A stretch of DNA of 64,000 nucleotides from Larix kaempferi (lineage: Eukaryota; Streptophyta; Pinopsida; Pinales; Pinaceae), in contig BSBM01000826.1 of NCBI GenBank assembly GCA_027924585.1, forward strand, positions 13,051,501-13,115,500, in the 5' to 3' direction. This document shows, piece by piece, positions 1 to 10,560 of the stretch. The notes below the pieces were generated by a model. The model saw only the letters and a list, made by a program, of their open reading frames with translations. It did not search any database and was not told the origin of the DNA. The position numbers and the translations under genes are program-made. The stretch's first letter is position 1. Each line of letters starts with the position of its first letter.

Positions 1-767
1 AGCACCCTTTTTTCAACAAAACTTCATTTTCAAAGGACATAATTTGAGGAAAAATACTTTAATGTGATAAGGAATAGATTTAAACCCAAATATTAAAAGA
101 AAATTAATTTTAATGTTATCAAAAACCTACACAAATGTAAAAGTATTCATTTTTGAATGGTATGGTTGTAAGAGGTCTAGTCCTACAACAATGTGTTGCT
201 AATGGTAGTGGAGTATGGTGCAAAAGTTTCTATCCTCAATGGTAGTTATTTGGTATAATAACCATTGATGATGTCATATTTAAACATGGTGGGTGATGCC
301 ATGTTCTATAAGGTCTTATCTTAGGCTATTTTGATTGTACATTGATCACTTCATTCATTTCAAACTACAAAAGTAGCTTCTTTAATAATACCCACCTTAA
401 ATGGTGTGAACTCAGCATTAACTAAAATGTTTCACTTTTGTGAATTCTTAAATCATTTTTAAGAGTTCTTAAATAATTCTTAATTACAACACAATTATAG
501 ATAAAGATGATTTAAGAATTATAAGTCTTTGAATCTACCCACATGATAAAAATCCAAATCCAGCATTGAATTATTCAAAATTTACAAATCTAAGACTGGC
601 CATATTTTAGCAAGGGTTAAGTGTTTTAGTTAATGCTCACTGCAATGCCATGAAAAATATTATTGATGAAAAATAAATAACCACCTCATATTGATTCGTT
701 TGGTTGAAAACATCCTTAATAATAAAAACGCTAATATAACTTTTGCAAAAAGATTTGTCCATACTAC
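1..767. other. Anonymous AT-rich spacer
   Basis: I see no coding potential, tandem repeat or clear transposon end here. The stretch lies outside the left end of the Copia-1 LTR at 768 and may be the older DNA into which that element inserted. Confidence 0.5.
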
Positions 768-978
768 TGATAACTAGAGACAAAAAAAGACACATTAAAA
801 ATGAAAAAAAATGCTCTGATTTTTTCTACAACCACGTAAATTGCAGTATTGATGTGCTCTATTGATGTACCTTATTTATTGCATGTATGTACATCAAAAG
901 ACAATCATTACAATAGAGTAGCTGTGAAGAAAATTTATAATCTGTAACTGTCAAGAATTTGAAAAGACAAGTGGTTGG
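768..978 (-). repeat. Copia-1 3' LTR, distal part
   Basis: This part is homologous to 5851 onward, sharing the block around the CTACAACCA and TTGCAG...TTGATG stretches. It is interrupted by the TRIM at 979 and resumes at 1311. Confidence 0.75.
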
Positions 979-1113
979 TGTTGGAGCACATTTGCCATTA
1001 GAACAAAACCTGTATGCATTAGTCTCCGCTACATTCTCCAAAGTTTAGATCGATGAGATGGGTTTAAACCATGTCGTGAAACTCACGGGGATTGCTTGAC
1101 ACAAATGCCAACA
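979..1113 (-). repeat. TRIM 3' LTR
   Basis: This 135-bp terminal repeat pairs with 1176-1310. It has the same length and the same TG...CA ends, and the core around GGTTTAAACC/GGTTTAACCC is conserved. Confidence 0.8.
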
Positions 1114-1161
1114 ATCTTCCCCCCAATGTTACCTGGGTGAGTTTCGAACTCGAGACTTGTC

Positions 1162-1173
1162 GCTCTGATACCA
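1162..1173 (-). promoter_or_regulatory. TRIM primer binding site
   Basis: The minus strand reads TGGTATCAGAGC, complementary to the 3' end of initiator tRNA-Met as in most plant Copia and TRIM elements. Two bases separate it from the 5' LTR end at 1176. Confidence 0.85.
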
Positions 1174-1175
1174 TT

Positions 1176-1310
1176 TGTTGGATAATGATTGTCATTAGAC
1201 CAAACCCTATAGGCATTAATAGCCACTAAAATCACCAAAGTTAAGATCCACGACAGGGGTTTAACCCATGTCACAAAAGTCACAGGGAGCGTTGGACACA
1301 AATGCCAACA
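1176..1310 (-). repeat. TRIM 5' LTR
   Basis: This 135-bp terminal repeat pairs with 979-1113. It directly abuts the PBS on its internal side. Confidence 0.8.
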
Positions 1311-1337
1311 GGTGGGTGTAATTACATTATTCCAACA
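1311..1337 (-). repeat. Copia-1 3' LTR, proximal end
   Basis: On the minus strand this begins TGTTGGAATAATG and is preceded by a polypurine tract (plus-strand CTCCCCCTTAA, 1339-1349). It is the start of the Copia-1 3' LTR, separated from the rest by the TRIM. The matching end of the 5' LTR is near 6061-6087. Confidence 0.65.
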
Positions 1338-1348
1338 CTCCCCCTTAA

Positions 1349-2280
1349 TTATGACCATTGAATGCTTTAGCATCTACAACACCTAGATTCTACCTATGAA
1401 CATCAAAAACATGTTTTTCCAATGGTTTTGTGAACACATTAGCCATTGTTTGACTTTCGGGTTTCTAAATATATATCATCATTGTTTACAAGATATCTAT
1501 ATGCTTTCCTTTCTGGTGTAAAACATGATTCTTGGACATCGTTATGGCTGAGTTGTTTTCATAAAAAACTGGAGTATGTCCTTCATGTCTTTGTTGAAGA
1601 TCATTGACAACTCGGTGTAACCATACTTCTTGAAAATTTATTGTTGTTGCTACTACATATTCGACTTCTGCTAATGAGAGCTTAGCTTCACACTAGCCTG
1701 CTTCTTGGATGCCCATAAAATTACCCCTCAACCAAGATGAAATACATACCTTGAAGTTCTCTTCCTATCATATAGGTTTCCTACAAAGTCATTGTTTGTA
1801 TAACCAATCAAAGAATCATTTTTAGTGCTTGAGCATAAAATACCATATCTTGTTGTACCCGCAGCATATCTCAAAATACTTTTACCAACTTGCTAATGCA
1901 TTTCTTTGGGTATCTCCATAAACTTGGAAATCAAGCTAGCTGCAAACATAATGTCTGGTCTAGTGGCAATGAGATACATGAGACTGCCAACTGATATCTT
2001 GAAAAATGTACGATGCACATTTGGACATTTATCTTGTTTGCTAAAATTTTTTCATGTTGCTAGAGGTGTGGGTGTTTCCCTGCAATTTATCATTATAAAT
2101 CCGTCAGCAAATCAAATACATATTTTGTTTGACATATAAAAATTCAAGAGTTTGATTGATTTACCTCTATGCCAAGAAATAATTTCATCAAGCCCAAATC
2201 TATCATCTCAAAATTATTTTTCATATCTAATTTGAACTTATCTACCAACAGGTCTCCTACGAAAATCATGTCATAAACAT
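1349..2280 (-). pseudogene. Copia-1 RT C-terminus and RNase H (broken)
   Basis: The minus strand encodes a recognisable Copia RT end: a YVYDMIFVGD segment (degenerate YVDD motif) at about 2275-2245, then a DLGLMK-like block near 2180. It continues into RNase H with a degenerate DxDF(V/A)G region, an RKRTSRYVF-like stretch, a KKQASVKLS-AEVEYV box near 1660 and an ENNSAI box near 1555. The RNase H acidic positions are partly lost (CDNQS has become YENNS). Several stops and shifts interrupt it. The N-terminal half of RT is displaced to 2584 by the MITE. Confidence 0.75.
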
Positions 2281-2289
2281 ATAAACAAC

Positions 2290-2583
2290 AAGGAAAATTT
2301 TAAGGATCCATAATTTTCTTAAAGTGTAGAAACTTTGTAGAATCTTACTAATTATCAAATTTCCAACCATAAAATCTTTGGCAATAATTTTTAAAACATA
2401 TTCAAATTTCTAAGGATTATATATAGTTTTTGGACAATTTGTGCTATTTTTAGAGTAAAAATATTTAATCCTATGGAATTTGGGTGAATCATATTTAAAA
2501 AATGGAAAATGGTGAATATTGTTTTGGAAAAAATCCTTGAAAAATAGCCCACGAACTAAATTTTGTCCCTAAAATTTCCCCTT
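2290..2583. mobile_element. MITE copy 1 inside Copia-1 RT
   Basis: This ~294-bp AT-rich insertion sits exactly between the ILIVCL and YVYDM parts of the RT. Its ends are imperfect inverted repeats: AAGGAAAATTTTAAGGA at the left, and AAGGGGAAATTTTAGGGA when the right end is read on the minus strand. Flanking 9-mers ATAAACAAC (2281-2289) and ATAAACAAA (2584-2592) differ by one base, giving an 8-9-bp target duplication. That size fits hAT-type (8) or Mutator-type (9) MITEs; I cannot choose between them. It has no coding capacity. A second copy, split by a LINE, lies at 29735 and 42222. Confidence 0.8.
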
Positions 2584-3200
2584 ATAAACAAACAATTAGA
2601 ATTTTCCCATGTCGATTTACCTTTTTATAAAGAATAGGCTTGCTCCTACTTCTAGTGAATCCATCATTGATCAAATAAGAGTCTATCCTATTGTACCAAT
2701 CTCTTGGAGCTTGCTTGATCCCATAGAGAGATTTCTTCAACATGTATACCTTATCTTCATGCCCTGTTATCTCATATACTGGTGGATGTTTCACATAAAA
2801 TTCTTCTTCCATAATGCCATTTAAAAATGTGGATTTTAGATCGATTTGATATACCTTCCATTTGTTTTGAGCAACTAATGCTAAAAAAGACCATATTGTA
2901 TCTAATCTCGAAACCGGTGCAAATGTTTCTACAAAATCAATTCCAGGCTGATGTGTAAACCCCTTAGCTACTAGCCTTGCCTTGTATTTGTCAACTCCAC
3001 CCTTTTCATGAAGTTTGGTTTTATAAACCCATTTCACCCCAATACAATCTTTGTCTTTGGGTAAGTCTACTAGATCCCATGTATTATTCCTCTCTATGGA
3101 ATCTATTTATTCATCCATTACTTTGACCCAATGTTCTTCTGTAATTGCTTCTTTAAACAATGTGGTTCGCTATGTGAGCAATGCAAAATTTGAATGAACA
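2584..3200 (-). pseudogene. Copia-1 reverse transcriptase, N-terminal part
   Basis: The minus strand encodes 151 open residues with canonical Copia RT blocks: KWVYKTKL, YKARLVAKGFTHQPGIDF, ETFAPVSRLDTI, VYQIDLKSTFLNG (catalytic aspartate region) and SLYGIKQAPRDWY. The frame ends at ILIVCL where the MITE begins. Further upstream (to about 3200) the frame decays into stops. Confidence 0.85.
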
Positions 3201-3640
3201 TATAATTCTTCATAAATATCTTGTAGACGTATCATCTTTTTAGGAATTGACTCAGAATTATTACTTGACTAAGGACTAGAAATAGACAAACCTGTTGATC
3301 TTGATGACTCTCCTTGATCATAATTTATTGGAATCCTCATTGAAGTACCCATGATTATTGAAGTCCTTGTTAGTGTACCCTAACTGGTGATTATTCTTGT
3401 GAACCTTGTTGTACACTTGGTTCAAACTTCTCCTTCTTTGCTTCATCTTCTACATGTGGTATTACTGCCTCAATGGGCTTGTTTATACTTTTGTCCCATA
3501 CCTCTTCTTCTTTAAACTCTGAACAAATCTAATGATGATCACTTTCTTGGTTGTTGGATTGTACAAGTAGTAAGAATTAGACTATTCAATATCCTAAGGA
3601 ATATGTAGTTCTCACTTCTATCATCTAATTTCCTACTCAA
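3200..3640 (-). other. Copia-1 integrase-RT linker remnant
   Basis: This lies between the integrase and RT remnants. Copia polyproteins have a variable, poorly conserved linker here. No domain is visible. Confidence 0.4.
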
Positions 3641-4560
3641 TTCTTTAGGCACATGAGCATATGCCACACAACCAAATACTTTGAAATGTCACTACACTAC
3701 AACTCATCCCTGACCATGCTTCTTGTGGCACTTTATTCTTCACATTGTTTGTGGGGGATATGCTCAAAATATATATGGAAAAAGCTATTACTTCTCCCTA
3801 AAATGCATTTGACAAGCGCTCTCCCTTCAACATGCTTCTTGCCATGTTCATGATGATTCTATTATTTCTTTTTGCTACACCATTATGTTGAGGTGTATAC
3901 CTTGTTATAAATTGCCTTTTGATGTTCTATTGTTTGTAGAATTCACTAAATTCATTTGAATCATGCTCGCATCCTCTATCTAATCATAATACTCTAATTT
4001 GATGGCCAATCTGCCTCTCAACCAAAGCTTTGAATTCCTTCAACTTATCAAGGTTTAATATTTCTTGCCAAGAAAGTACACCAAAGACTTTCTTCTATAA
4101 TCATCTATGAAGGTTAGAAAATAATAAATTTTGCTGATTGATTGGGTCTGCATTAGGCCACACAAGTCAACATAAACTGGCTCTAATGGCTCCTTTTATC
4201 CATAGGAGACTCCCTTAGGAAAAGTGTCCATGTGTTGCTTTGCAAAAATGAAACACTCACATGTGCTAGATGGCCCTTGGAGGAAAACCTCTAACCATCC
4301 TTTTTTTGTTACAACAATTTTAAACTAGGAAAGTGTAAATGACCAAATCTAGAATGTCATAACCATAAATCATCCATACAAGTTTCCTTTTGAGCAAATG
4401 AAACATATTGTTTTCCATAATTCATGACAAGAGAATACATTTTGTTCTCATTTGAATTTTAATAATAAGATTCTTACTAGGAGGTTTGTCATAAATAAAA
4501 CACTCTTCTCCCTTGAAAATCACATTGTATCTAGTTTTGAGTAAGCTAACCAACACTATT
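3640..4560 (-). pseudogene. Copia-1 integrase (broken)
   Basis: Minus-strand peptides match Copia integrase in order. There is a GAG-pre-integrase-like region near 4560-4330, a core near 4200-3880 with an SDRG-like block at about 3990, and the C-terminal block with MARSML..., LSNAFW-like and VPQEAWSGM segments (3850-3700). Multiple stops and frameshifts interrupt it. It is not functional. Confidence 0.7.
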
Positions 4561-4800
4561 CAAGTTATGTTTCAAACCTGAGCATAAAGCACATCTGGAA
4601 AAAAAAAAATTGGCCTTGTGTGGTCATGATGTTGACCATTCCTTTTCATATCACATATACTTAGTACAATATATGTTCCTAACTTAACTTCAGTTTCGAC
4701 TACGTCATCCAGATTTGAAATAAAATTTATATTTCCTATCATATGATTACTGCAACCACTATTTAAGATCCAAACATCATTCAAAGTTTCATGGGAAGAA
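4560..4800 (-). pseudogene. Copia-1 protease with mutated active site
   Basis: An open minus-strand segment carries the Copia protease signature WILNSGCSNHMIGN. The family motif is D-S-G-x-S-N-H-M, so the catalytic aspartate has become asparagine. The frame runs on to FPDVLYAQV, the usual 'LxVLYxP' box. Without the aspartate the polyprotein could not be processed. Confidence 0.8.
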
Positions 4801-4879
4801 AGAAAAGGATAAAAAAAAAATCAGTGTTCTCAAAAGTATTTGAATAGTTCGCATTATGTTTTCCTAGGTCAACCTGCTC

Positions 4880-5760
4880 CTTCCTACATTCACTGGCATA
4901 ATGACCTAGCTTACTACAATAAAAACACTTAATCTTGGATTTATCATACCTCTCATTTTTATGTGAACCTCTATTGTCGCTCCCCCTTTCTTGTTGTAAA
5001 TATTCCTTGTTGTCTCTCTAGCTCGTGCCTTTGTTGCCTTTGCCTCTACCTCTTGATCTCAATCTACCTTTCCCTTTGCCTTCTGAGAAAGAAATTTGAG
5101 TCTTGAATGCATTTTCCAGAGAGGAATCATCATTCCTGTTCATTTTGGATTCATGGGATAAAAGAGATCCCAACAGCTCATCTACCAATAGCTGACTCAA
5201 AGATATAATTTATCTACTTGAATAGATTCAACCACCAACTCAAACTTTATGGGTAGGGTTCTGAGAATCTTCTCAACTAGCTTTTGATCTTCTATATCTT
5301 CACCATATGTTGTTAATCGATTTATGATGGTCATGACCTGAGTCATATATTGATCTATTGATTCTAACTCTTTCATTTTTAAACTTTTAAAATCCCTTCT
5401 TAAATTTTGCAGTTTTATTAGTGATGCCTTGATAATTCATCTGTAAGATATCCCAAGTTTTCTTTGAAAACATCCCAACTGAGATCTTGGGAAATATGGT
5501 ATCGTCCAAAGCATTTTGGATGAGATGCAATGCCTTTGCTTCTTTGGTTCTGTGTTCTTTTAATTGATTTTTTTCAGCATTTGTGAAGGCTTGCTCAACT
5601 ACGTCATCATCCGATGTTGTATACCCACCAGCTACATATTCCCAAACATCATGGGCACACAGTAAAGCCTTCATCTTAACCGACCATACTTCATAATTTT
5701 TTCTTGTGAAAACAAGAATTTGGGCATAACTACTATGACTACTTCAAACCATGTCACATT
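4880..5760 (-). pseudogene. Copia-1 gag (UBN2-type) with zinc knuckle
   Basis: Minus-strand pieces at 5674-5387 (HDVWEYVAGGY, FSKKTWDIL) and 5200-5018 (basic GKGKGRLRSRGRGKG stretch) match the gag_UBN2 domain and its nucleic-acid-binding tail. A CCHC knuckle of the form CFYCSKLGHYASEC lies at about 4930-4890. Frameshifts separate the pieces. Confidence 0.8.
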
Positions 5761-5836
5761 TTCAAAATATTAACTTTATTGAAAATACTTTGCTACAAAA
5801 TCCATCGCTAAATTGGCTAAGAAAGGATCTAACCAA

Positions 5837-5847
5837 CTCGGATGCCA
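5837..5847 (-). promoter_or_regulatory. Copia-1 primer binding site (degenerate)
   Basis: The minus strand reads TGGCATCCGAG. This differs at two positions from the Copia/initiator-Met consensus TGGTATCAGAG and sits three bases inside the LTR. Confidence 0.6.
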
Positions 5848-5850
5848 ATT

Positions 5851-6087
5851 TGGTAACCAAAGACAAAAGAAAAACACATTCAAAATGAAAGAAAAATATA
5901 CTCTAACTATTACTACAACCATACAAATTGCAGAATTGATGCCCTCTAATAATACATCTTCTTTATTGCATATATTTACATCAAAAACTTTCATTACAAA
6001 CCCAGAACTACGAAGAAACTTTCTAACCACATAAATACTTACTTTCTACCACCTACAAAGGGTGCCACTCTCTTTCCATTCCATCCA
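5851..6087 (-). repeat. Copia-1 5' LTR
   Basis: This is homologous to the split 3' LTR (768-978 plus 1311-1337), and the summed lengths agree (about 233-238 bp). The outer end is approximate. It aligns GGTGCCACTC...CCATCCA with GGTGGGTGTA...CCAACA. Confidence 0.65.
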
Positions 6088-6131
6088 TTGATTTTTGTGC
6101 CACTCTCTTTCCATTGCATCCATTGATTGCA
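6064..6131. repeat. Short direct duplication
   Basis: GTGCCACTCTCTTTCCATT followed by a CATCCATTGATT tail occurs twice (6062-6093 and 6099-6130) with one substitution. It is a ~37-bp-period duplication at the edge of the Copia-1 LTR. Confidence 0.7.
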
Positions 6132-6468
6132 ACTTTATTAAATAGGTCATGTGACGTTCTACGAGTTTAAATGGATAAAAAAAGTTTTTTTGATTGGCTT
6201 TACAGTGCTGCACAGATCTTCCTTCTCTCCATTAAAAAATGAAACCATAACATGTATTGCCATATGTAAGACTACAAAAACCTCTATTTTCATATTTAAT
6301 TATATCTAAACAACGTAAACTAGAACGTGAACTTGTTGGTTGGTCGACCAACCATACTTTACGTGGTTGATAAGTTGTGCACCAGAGAGACGACACTACG
6401 ACAACCTGACTGATATTATAAAATTGCAGAGACCAGTCATGGCTGTCATGTCCACGCTCTCCAACAAC

Positions 6469-6506
<38 letters not shown>

Positions 6507-7390
6507 TAAGAATCCTCCCAGAGCCACTGCAGGGAAGCAGTCATGAGATGTTCAATATATACAATATTCATCCCCGGCTCATCCTTTTTTTTTGCCGATT
6601 CTTTTTAATTTAGAATTCTAATATGTTCCTTATCAAAAAGTTGAAATCGTTTTATACGCTGTTTAAGAGCAGTAATAGCTTCATTAATTAATTAGTTGAC
6701 ATGATCGAGCCGAACTTGGTATTATTAATGTAGGATCAATCCATTATGTTATTACAGAGTTTTAGGGATGCCGTTGGTCCTCAGCGAACTGCCCATCAAC
6801 TGTTTGACAGTCTGGCTAAAACTCATTGAATCATGTATCCCGTGAATCGAATATGACTAGGCTCGGATCATATCTATGATTAGTATAAAGTATGATTTAG
6901 CATCCGGAAATGGAAAGCTTTGAAACATGTCGAATGGAATGGATCTCTCAACATATTATCTTTGGGGCTCTCAACCTCAAAAGCTTCTATAAAGGACCTA
7001 AATTGGGCTTTAAAAGTTTAGAACCCAAATTTCCCAAATTGGGCTTCATCGATATATAGGAATATAATAAAAAAGGTGCTTCATCATTATTTCTTGTATG
7101 GAGTATCTTCTTGCAATGTTGGTATCCCTGGCTTAAGACCATGGCTATGTGGGAATATCTCTAGTAAGAGAAATCCCACAAGCCTCTTGCAAAACAAACC
7201 CATACTCTATTAATCCCACCATGTGTGAAACTAAGGATATGTGTGCATGAGTGAATGTGCATGGATTTGCAATAAATGATGAGATATGTGGTGTACCATC
7301 CATGCAAACCAGGTCCCTGTTGATTGCATTGAGAGCACCACCCTTCATAAATGCCATGAGGATAGTTCTTTTTTGTAATTTCCCTTGAAT
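6132..7390. other. Anonymous spacer
   Basis: I see no gene or clear element end here. The only structure is the TA microsatellite at 6474-6504. Confidence 0.5.
6474..6504. repeat. (TA)n microsatellite
   Basis: Uninterrupted TA dinucleotides, about 15 units. Confidence 0.95.
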
Positions 7391-7393
7391 TCC

Positions 7394-7660
7394 CTTGTCA
7401 TTAATCAAGCCCTTTTGCATAGATTAATAACCAGCAAAGAATCTCCTAGGATAATCACTTTTGGAATGTTGAGAGAGACTCCTTTGTTCCCAACATCAAG
7501 GCATACCATTCTACTTGGTTGTTAGCTATTTGGTCCAAGGCCCCATGTGAATGAGTTCATTATTGTCCCCTCAGAATCCAGCAGAATCCCCCTGCACATG
7601 CCATCCCTAACGCTTAACTGCATATTTATGATGGAATCCAATGCATTAACATTGATATGA
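7394..7660 (-). pseudogene. RNase H-like (RVT_3) remnant
   Basis: On the minus strand from about 7600 to 7394 one frame reads DGMCRGILLDSEGTIMNSF, then TWGLGPNS, one stop, and after ~30 residues VIILGDSLLVINL. This is the layout of plant RNase H-like domains at the C-terminus of LINE ORF2 proteins: DG...RGxLxDxxG, then GDSxLVI. One stop interrupts it. No flanking LINE RT is visible, so it is an isolated fragment. A host RNase H-like pseudogene is a less likely alternative. Confidence 0.55.
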
Positions 7661-9058
7661 TCACACCCTCAGGACTTCAAAGATCTTTACCTAATCTTAG
7701 TTGAAAAAATTCAAAGAAATGGTTCAATGTCTATTTTTGGAGACCCTTGTTAGTCAACCACCCATCATGATCTCCATGTTATAATGATGCACGAGATCAT
7801 AATTATGTTCCAACATGTCATCACCCATCAATAACAAGTCCAACCACAACTTAGCCTCAATCAACTATTAACCTAGTGATCCTCCTATTCAGCAACCCTT
7901 TAAGATGGATTATAACTATTTCCTTCTTCTTAGAGATCTCAATGATGATAAGCTCTTTTCTTGTTCCACGTCATGCAAGATTTATTTCAAAAGCTAGATA
8001 ACACTAACAAATGCTAACAAGATTTTGGTCATTGAACTTCAAATAGATCAAGACCAAGTCCTCACATAATGGAACTTGCAAAGACTTAAAGGATGACGTC
8101 TCGAAGGAGTTCTAATCAATATAATACAAAACTTCGAAAAAGCTTTGAGACAAATTGTTCAATAGTTTATTAACATCTTGAAGGGATTCCAAAGCCACTC
8201 TCTATGTTAAGTTCATTTATGGGTTATTTGAGGTTCTAATCAATATAATACAAAGCTTCGAAAAAATTTGAGACAAATTCTTCAATAATTTATAATTTAT
8301 AGTTTATTGACATCTTAAAGGGACTCCAAAACCACCTTCCATATCAAATTTATTTATGGGTTATTTTCATATTCAAAAAAGGGATTAAAATTATTCCTGG
8401 AAGCATGTCTTCTAGCTTGCTTTTCAAAGGTTAGGTTGCATAAAACCAATATATTTTGAACCCATATACAATGTATTCTCTACATATTATTTGTCAAATA
8501 AACTCTTAATTGTTAGAGTATAAGACTTCAATAATATAATGAAGTTTTGTAATATAAATGACTATTATAATGACCATTAAAAAATTTATCACAACTATGT
8601 GAACAATCATATAAAATTATGTGAACAATGATGTAAAAGTGGATCAATCTCGTTATATCAATTGATTTCATCATAATATATGATATGTTTTTGTAAGTAA
8701 TGTACTATCATGTGTTTTTATTTGTATTATATATTATAAAATAGATTATTTATAATCTGAACATTATATAACATATTAGGATGGTATGATTTGAATGAGA
8801 TTATTTATAATCAGAATATTATATAATATTAAGGTGATATGATTTAAAGTGATTTGAATGTGAAAAGTTTAATGTAAAAAAATATTTTAAAAATAAAGAT
8901 ATATTATGGAAATTGTTTTTACAAAGTTTATATATATATATATATTGAGATTTTATTTTTAAAATGTATTTTTTTTTACATATATTTATAAATATTATAG
9001 AGTGAGATTTCGTGGGTTTATTTTTTGAAGTGTGAAAATTTAAAAGCAATGCCATCTT
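7661..9058. other. AT-rich spacer with local duplication
   Basis: I see no gene. An imperfect tandem duplication lies at 8107-8365 and short TA runs occur near 8930. Base composition becomes very AT-rich after 8500. Confidence 0.5.
8107..8365. repeat. Imperfect ~124-bp tandem duplication
   Basis: The block starting GTTCTAATCAATATAATACAAA and ending TTTATGGGTTATTT occurs at 8109 and again at 8233. The second copy carries a short AT-rich insertion. Confidence 0.75.
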
Positions 9059-9760
9059 TGGTATATTTCAAGATTTTAAATCCATAGTTGAAAACAAATT
9101 TAGTAAAAGTATTAAGGCTTTGAAAATTGATAATGGGGGAATTCACTAAAATGGAATTTAATGCATATTTATCTAAGCATGGAATTCAACATCAACAGAT
9201 GATTCCTTATACACCTCAAAAAAACGAGGTAGCTAAAAGGAAAAATAGGACTTTCGTTGAAATGGCTAGATGTATGTTTTATTATAAAGGATTACATAAA
9301 CGTTTTTGGGCTGAAGTTATTTGTTGTGCTAACTATATTTTGAATAGAGTCCCTACCAAAGCAATTTTATAGGTTACTCCTACAGAAAAATGGACTGGAA
9401 GAAAACTCGATATTAGTAACTTTAAGATATTTGGTAGTGAATGTTAGGCACATATCCCAGATAAAAAAGGGAAAAAGTTAGAACACAAGTCTCACAAATG
9501 TATTTTCATTGGTTATTGTGATGATTCCAAAGTGTACATGTTTTTTTATCCATCTACACAAGGTGTTATCATACGACGAGATGTTCAATTCAATGAATTC
9601 TCTCATCCTCTTGAGTCTATTAAACCTCATGTTACCTTGAATTTTCCTTCATCTTATGTTTCTCTTATATTTATTACCCTTTCATCTACTTTTGTGCCTA
9701 CCCTTGATCCTAGTTCACCTTCTTCTTCAAGTGCTCCACCTTAATGTTCTGAAGATACTA
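9059..9760 (+). pseudogene. Copia integrase C-terminal half (fragment)
   Basis: One plus-strand frame reads the end of a Copia integrase core: KALKIDNGGIH, the AYLSKHGIQHQ block, IPYTPQKNEVAKRKNRTF, FWAEVICCANYILNRVPTK, then GRKLDISNFKIFGS and KCIFIGYCDDSK. The catalytic glutamate of the usual NGVAERKNR is replaced by lysine (NEVAKRKNR). Stops occur at 9370 and 9447. The element is truncated on its 5' side: nothing upstream of ~9059 resembles gag, protease or the first half of integrase. It is followed by a serine/proline-rich linker. Confidence 0.8.
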
Positions 9761-9762
9761 TT

Positions 9763-10560
9763 GTGGTTCCTACCACTGCTCTTCCTGTTTGGGCCCAGAA
9801 AACTCTTGAATACACAAGTTTTGAGATTGGTTTTCCATCTAATACTCAACAAATTAGATCCGAATTTGCTCTAATGACTAAAGTTTTGGGCACAGATGAT
9901 CCCTCTACCTATGCTCACGCTAAAGATAAACCTGAATGGGAGAAATCCATGACTATTGAGTATAACTCTTTAATGAAAAATAAGACATGGACTCTTGTAC
10001 CTCTTCCTTCTGGAAAGAAAATAATTTAGTTGGATGTAAGTGGATATATAAAACAAAGTTTACTGCAGCAGGACAGATTGAAAAACATAAAGCTTGGTTA
10101 GTAGCAAAAGGTTTTTCTCAACAGGAAGGTATTGACTATATTGAAACTTTTGCTCCAATTGCTAAAATGAACACCATAAGAACTATTATTTCTCTTATTG
10201 CATCTTATCAATGGGAAATACACCAAATGGATGTCAAGAGTGTGTTTTTGAATGTTGATCTTCGTGAAGACATTTATATGCAACAACCTCTTGGTTTTAT
10301 TACTGCTAAAACTTCAAGTTTGGTATGCAAACTAAACCAGTCTTTATATGGTCTTAAACAAGCACCTAGGGCTTAGTATGAGAAAAATTATACTTATTTA
10401 TTAAAAAATGGCTTTAAGCGATGTATATATAATCCAAATTTGTATGTTAAGAACTTTGATGATGATGTCCTCATTGCGATACTTTATGTGGATGATCTTA
10501 TTCTTACTAGTAACCATCTTATATTTATACAGGAAATGAAGAATAATATTTAAAAAGTGC
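9763..10560 (+). pseudogene. Copia reverse transcriptase (fragment)
   Basis: This is in line with the integrase piece upstream. It contains WEKSMTIEYNSL, then after a frame change CKWIYKTKF, AWLVAKGFSQQEGIDYIETFAP, HQMDVKSVFLN, QSLYGLKQAPRA and LYVDDLILT. The YVDD catalytic motif is intact at about 10486. Recognisable RT stops near 10550. No RNase H or LTR could be assigned downstream. Confidence 0.85.

Larger units (their letters stand above)
979..1310 (-). mobile_element. TRIM (terminal-repeat retrotransposon in miniature)
   Basis: Two 135-bp LTR-like copies (979-1113 and 1176-1310) both start TGTTGG and end GCCAACA on the plus strand. They flank only 62 bp of internal DNA. On the minus strand that internal DNA starts with TGGTATCAGAGC (1173-1162), the tRNA-Met-type PBS, contains a GTTCGAAACTC stretch typical of TRIM interiors, and ends in a G-rich polypurine tract (1128-1117) just before the 3' LTR. 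Flanking pentamers GTTGG (974-978) and GGTGG (1311-1315) match at 4 of 5 bases, as expected for an aged target duplication. By eye the LTRs differ at roughly a quarter of sites, so it is old. It cannot encode protein. Confidence 0.85.
768..6087 (-). mobile_element. Copia-1: decayed Ty1/copia retrotransposon
   Basis: Reading on the minus strand, the order is LTR (6087-5851), a PBS-like site, gag with zinc knuckle, protease, integrase, RT, RNase H, a polypurine tract and a second LTR. The order PR-IN-RT-RH is the defining Ty1/copia arrangement. The two LTRs share recognisable sequence, for example 768-860 against 5851-5950. Every domain carries stops or frameshifts. Two later insertions break it: a TRIM in the 3' LTR (979-1310) and a MITE in RT (2290-2583). 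No clean 5-bp target duplication is visible at 763-767 and 6088-6092, so the ends are approximate. It is an old, dead copy. Confidence 0.85.

Noticed and set aside
9532-9874. Two overlapping Leu/Pro/Ser-rich frames
   Set aside because: They are the low-complexity linker between integrase and RT of the Copia fragment, read in two frames.
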